DNA of 8,539 bases, from NCBI GenBank assembly GCA_046262515.1, contig JBHEMP010000071.1:1-8539 (forward strand). Reading direction: 5' to 3'. The position numbers were made by a program, and so were the translations under genes. Positions 6,671 to 8,539 of this stretch are shown here, piece by piece. Numbering within the stretch: position 1 is the first letter of the stretch; every line of letters starts with the position of its first letter. The notes under the pieces are model-generated. The model searched no databases, was not told the origin of the DNA, and worked only from the letters and a program-made list of their open reading frames with translations. The stretch comes from JAXDLW01 sp046262515. Its GTDB lineage: Bacteria; Chloroflexota; Dormibacteria; DASZGP01.

Positions 6671-7807
6671 CTAAACGGCCAGGGCTCCGACCTTGCGGCG
6701 GGCCCAGGCGTCGGCCTCGAGGAGAACTTCCAGCGCCTCGACGGGCTGAGGATCGTGGGCGTCCAGGGCCTCGGCCACCAGCGGAACTATCTGGTCAAAC
6801 GAGATCTGGCGGTCAAGGAACATCTGCACCGCCACCTCGTTGGCGGCGTTCAGGACCGCCGGGTAGGTCTGGCCCTTCCGCCCAGCCTCGATCCCGAGGG
6901 CGATGGCGGGGTAGCGCTCGGGGTCCGGCTCCTCAAAATCGAGGCGGGAGAGCTTTTCCAGGCGCATTTGTTCAGGGTACCGGCCGAGGCGCTCCGGGTA
7001 GCCCAGGACGATCGAAATGGGGATGCGCATGTCGGGCAGGCCCATCACCGCCTTGGTCGACCCGTCGTAGAACTCGACCAGCGCGTGGACGATGGATTGC
7101 GGGTGGATCAGGACCCGCATCCGGTCGTACGGGACGTCGAAGAGGTGATGCAACTCGATCAACTCCAGCGCCTTGTTCATCATTGTCGCGGAGTCGATGG
7201 TGATCTTCGGACCCATCGACCACGTCGGGTGCTTCAGCGCCTGTTCCACCGTGACGTCGTGGAGCTTGTCCAGCCCAAGCTTGCGGAACGGGCCGCCGCT
7301 GCCCGTAAGGGTGATCCCTGAGATCGTCGTCAGGTCCTCCCCCCAGCGACACTGCCAGACGGCGGAGTGCTCGCTGTCTATGGGGAGTACCCAGCGCCCG
7401 CGCTTGCGCGCCTCGGCCATCACCAGCTCCCCGGCGACCACCAGGGCCTCCTTGCTGGCGAGGGCGACATCCTTGTCCGCCTGCAGGGCCGCCAGCGTTG
7501 GCTTGATGGACGCCGCCCCGGTGATGGCCATGATGACCATGTCGGCCCGCGGGTGGGTGGCGGCGCGGAGGATGGCCTCCTCACCAACCTCGATACCACG
7601 GGGGGGATGGCTGCGACCGACGGGCAGCTCGGCCACCGCAGCGTAGGCATCGTGGTGGAGCATGTGGTAGTGAACCAGCTTGGCCACGTCCTTCCCGGCG
7701 GTCATGGCCACCAGTTCGTAGCGGTCCTTGAACTCGTCGATGATCTCGATGACCTGGCGACCGATGGAACCCGTGGCCCCGAGGAGCGCGATGCTGTGAC
7801 GGTTCAC
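6671..7807 (-). CDS. dxr: 1-deoxy-D-xylulose 5-phosphate reductoisomerase
   Basis: Converts DXP to 2-C-methyl-D-erythritol 4-phosphate with NADPH and a divalent metal, the first committed MEP-pathway step; cytoplasmic. At 378 residues it is close to the normal length (398 in E. coli). The NADPH-binding motif GATGSIG is at 10-16 and ASKEALVVAG at 117-126. Metal ligands are D144 and E146 (PIDSEHSA) and E215. The substrate-binding residues are all present: S170 in GSGGPFR, H193 and W196 in HPTWSMG, and N211-K212 in DSATMMNK. HPQSIVHALVEF (235-246) and LNAANEVAV (319-327) are further family motifs. The C-terminal helical domain is about 285-378. The start is GTG at 7805-7807, overlapping the cdsA TGA as GTGA, which implies translational coupling; the bases just upstream are pyrimidine-rich with no Shine-Dalgarno. 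It supplies isoprenoid precursors together with ispG, two genes on. Confidence 0.97.
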   Translation of the reverse strand: MNRHSIALLGATGSIGRQVIEIIDEFKDRYELVAMTAGKDVAKLVHYHMLHHDAYAAVAELPVGRSHPPRGIEVGEEAILRAATHPRADMVIMAITGAASIKPTLAALQADKDVALASKEALVVAGELVMAEARKRGRWVLPIDSEHSAVWQCRWGEDLTTISGITLTGSGGPFRKLGLDKLHDVTVEQALKHPTWSMGPKITIDSATMMNKALELIELHHLFDVPYDRMRVLIHPQSIVHALVEFYDGSTKAVMGLPDMRIPISIVLGYPERLGRYPEQMRLEKLSRLDFEEPDPERYPAIALGIEAGRKGQTYPAVLNAANEVAVQMFLDRQISFDQIVPLVAEALDAHDPQPVEALEVLLEADAWARRKVGALAV

Positions 7808-8539
7808 AGGGGAAGCTTCGCGTGCAGGACCAAGGCGATGTAATAGTAGGCAACCCCCGCGATCAGCACGAGGCTGTCGATGCGGTCCAGCATCCCCCCG
7901 TGCCCCGGCACAAACGAGCTTGCGTCCTTGAGGTCGGCGGCGCGCTTGAACTGGGACTCGACCAGGTCCCCGGCCTGCGCCGCGACCGCCACCAGGCAGC
8001 CGAGGACAACGCCGTGCGGCAGGGGCACGTTCGCCAGTGTCGCCATCAGGGCGAAGAAGATGGCCTGGACCACGAAGCCACCGAGGGCGCCCTCAAGGGT
8101 CTTCCTCGGACTGACCAGGGGGAAGAAGGGATGCTTCCCAAACCGCGCGCCGACCAGCAGGGCAGCCGTGTCCCCAAGAACTGTCGACCCGGCGAGGGCA
8201 ACCAGCCACGCCGTGCCCACGCGCGCCGGGTCGGGGTCGTGGATGGAGTACAGCGCGAAGTAGTAGCCGAGGCTCCAGCCGAGGTAGAGCGATCCACCCA
8301 CGGCAAAGGCCCAGCGGGTCATGCCGTCCACCGGGCGGCGGGCAAACAGAAAGCCGGCCAGGCCAAGGACGACCGCGGCGGTGACGGCACCGGGGACTAT
8401 AAGCGGCGAGATCTTGTTGAGCTGGAAGCGAAAGAGCAGGACGGCGGTCAGCGGGAACAGGACCCACGGGGCGGCGGGCGTCCCCATGCGACGGGTTATC
8501 AGGAAATACTCAACGACGCCAACGAGGATCAGCAGGCTG
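7804..8539 (-). CDS. cdsA: Phosphatidate cytidylyltransferase (CDP-diacylglycerol synthase), 5' end beyond the window
   Basis: An integral membrane enzyme making CDP-diacylglycerol from phosphatidate and CTP, the branch point for bacterial phospholipids. 244 residues are visible. The frame stays open from the ATG at 8485-8487 to the window edge, reading SLLILVGVVEYFLITRR just before it, a hydrophobic stretch with the Glu-Tyr/Phe pattern typical of CdsA N termini. That ATG is therefore probably internal and the true start lies outside. The complete CTP-transferase signature maps to 7876-7956 (S-x-F-K-R, K-D, P-G-H-G-G, D-R-x-D). GDTAALLVGARFGKHPFFP and SPRKTLEGALGG upstream of it are also family motifs (the usual Trp before Glu-Gly is Leu here). 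Most of the rest is transmembrane. The stop overlaps the dxr start by 4 bp. In many bacteria uppS and frr lie just upstream of cdsA; here they would be beyond the high-coordinate edge. Confidence 0.95.
   Translation of the reverse strand, partial: SLLILVGVVEYFLITRRMGTPAAPWVLFPLTAVLLFRFQLNKISPLIVPGAVTAAVVLGLAGFLFARRPVDGMTRWAFAVGGSLYLGWSLGYYFALYSIHDPDPARVGTAWLVALAGSTVLGDTAALLVGARFGKHPFFPLVSPRKTLEGALGGFVVQAIFFALMATLANVPLPHGVVLGCLVAVAAQAGDLVESQFKRAADLKDASSFVPGHGGMLDRIDSLVLIAGVAYYYIALVLHAKLPL

Noticed and set aside
5549..7321. 590-codon open frame on the plus strand, antisense to rseP and dxr
   Set aside because: It is rich in Gly, Arg, Val, Asp and His with no recognisable domain, as expected for the complement of high-GC coding sequence. 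The opposite strand encodes two proteins with intact catalytic motifs.
8485..8487. ATG as the true start of cdsA
   Set aside because: The frame remains open upstream to the window edge and encodes a CdsA-like hydrophobic segment, so this Met is more likely internal.

Overview
The window is a GC-rich stretch of bacterial housekeeping DNA. Every gene I can support lies on the minus strand, packed into one co-directional block. Reading in the direction of transcription (from high to low coordinates), the order is cdsA (5' end outside the window), dxr, rseP, ispG, proS, rel, a Nudix hydrolase gene, and the first 34 codons of hisS (running off the low-coordinate edge). Junctions run from a 4-bp overlap to a 46-bp gap, so one long polycistronic operon is the simplest reading. 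I see no RNA gene, insertion sequence, CRISPR array, convincing promoter or intrinsic terminator, and no gene-free stretch over 300 bases.

Region by region: 5600-8539 carries CDP-diacylglycerol synthase (phospholipid synthesis), DXP reductoisomerase (first committed step of the MEP isoprenoid pathway) and the RseP-type site-2 protease. 4316-5584 carries IspG, a late MEP enzyme with a [4Fe-4S] cluster. 2791-4281 carries a prolyl-tRNA synthetase of the archaeal/eukaryote-like class. 615-2744 carries a bifunctional RelA/SpoT-type (p)ppGpp enzyme. 1-599 carries the Nudix hydrolase and the start of histidyl-tRNA synthetase. The cdsA-dxr-rseP-ispG-proS order is a widespread bacterial envelope/isoprenoid cluster. 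Here it runs directly into a stringent-response and tRNA-charging cluster (rel-nudix-hisS), linking lipid-carrier precursor supply, membrane synthesis, aminoacylation and the sensor of uncharged tRNA.

Organism: a high-GC bacterium. The short ProRS without the usual bacterial insertion domain, frequent GTG/TTG starts with few Shine-Dalgarno motifs, and the gene order would fit a Terrabacteria-type lineage such as Chloroflexota/Dormibacterota or a relative, but the sequence alone does not settle it. I found no new defence, mobile or biosynthetic system. The points most worth a second look are a possible 6-codon leader ORF with the window's only strong Shine-Dalgarno, overlapping the rel start; an unusual insertion of about 38 residues in IspG; the archaeal-like ProRS inside a bacterial operon; and the Nudix gene between rel and hisS.
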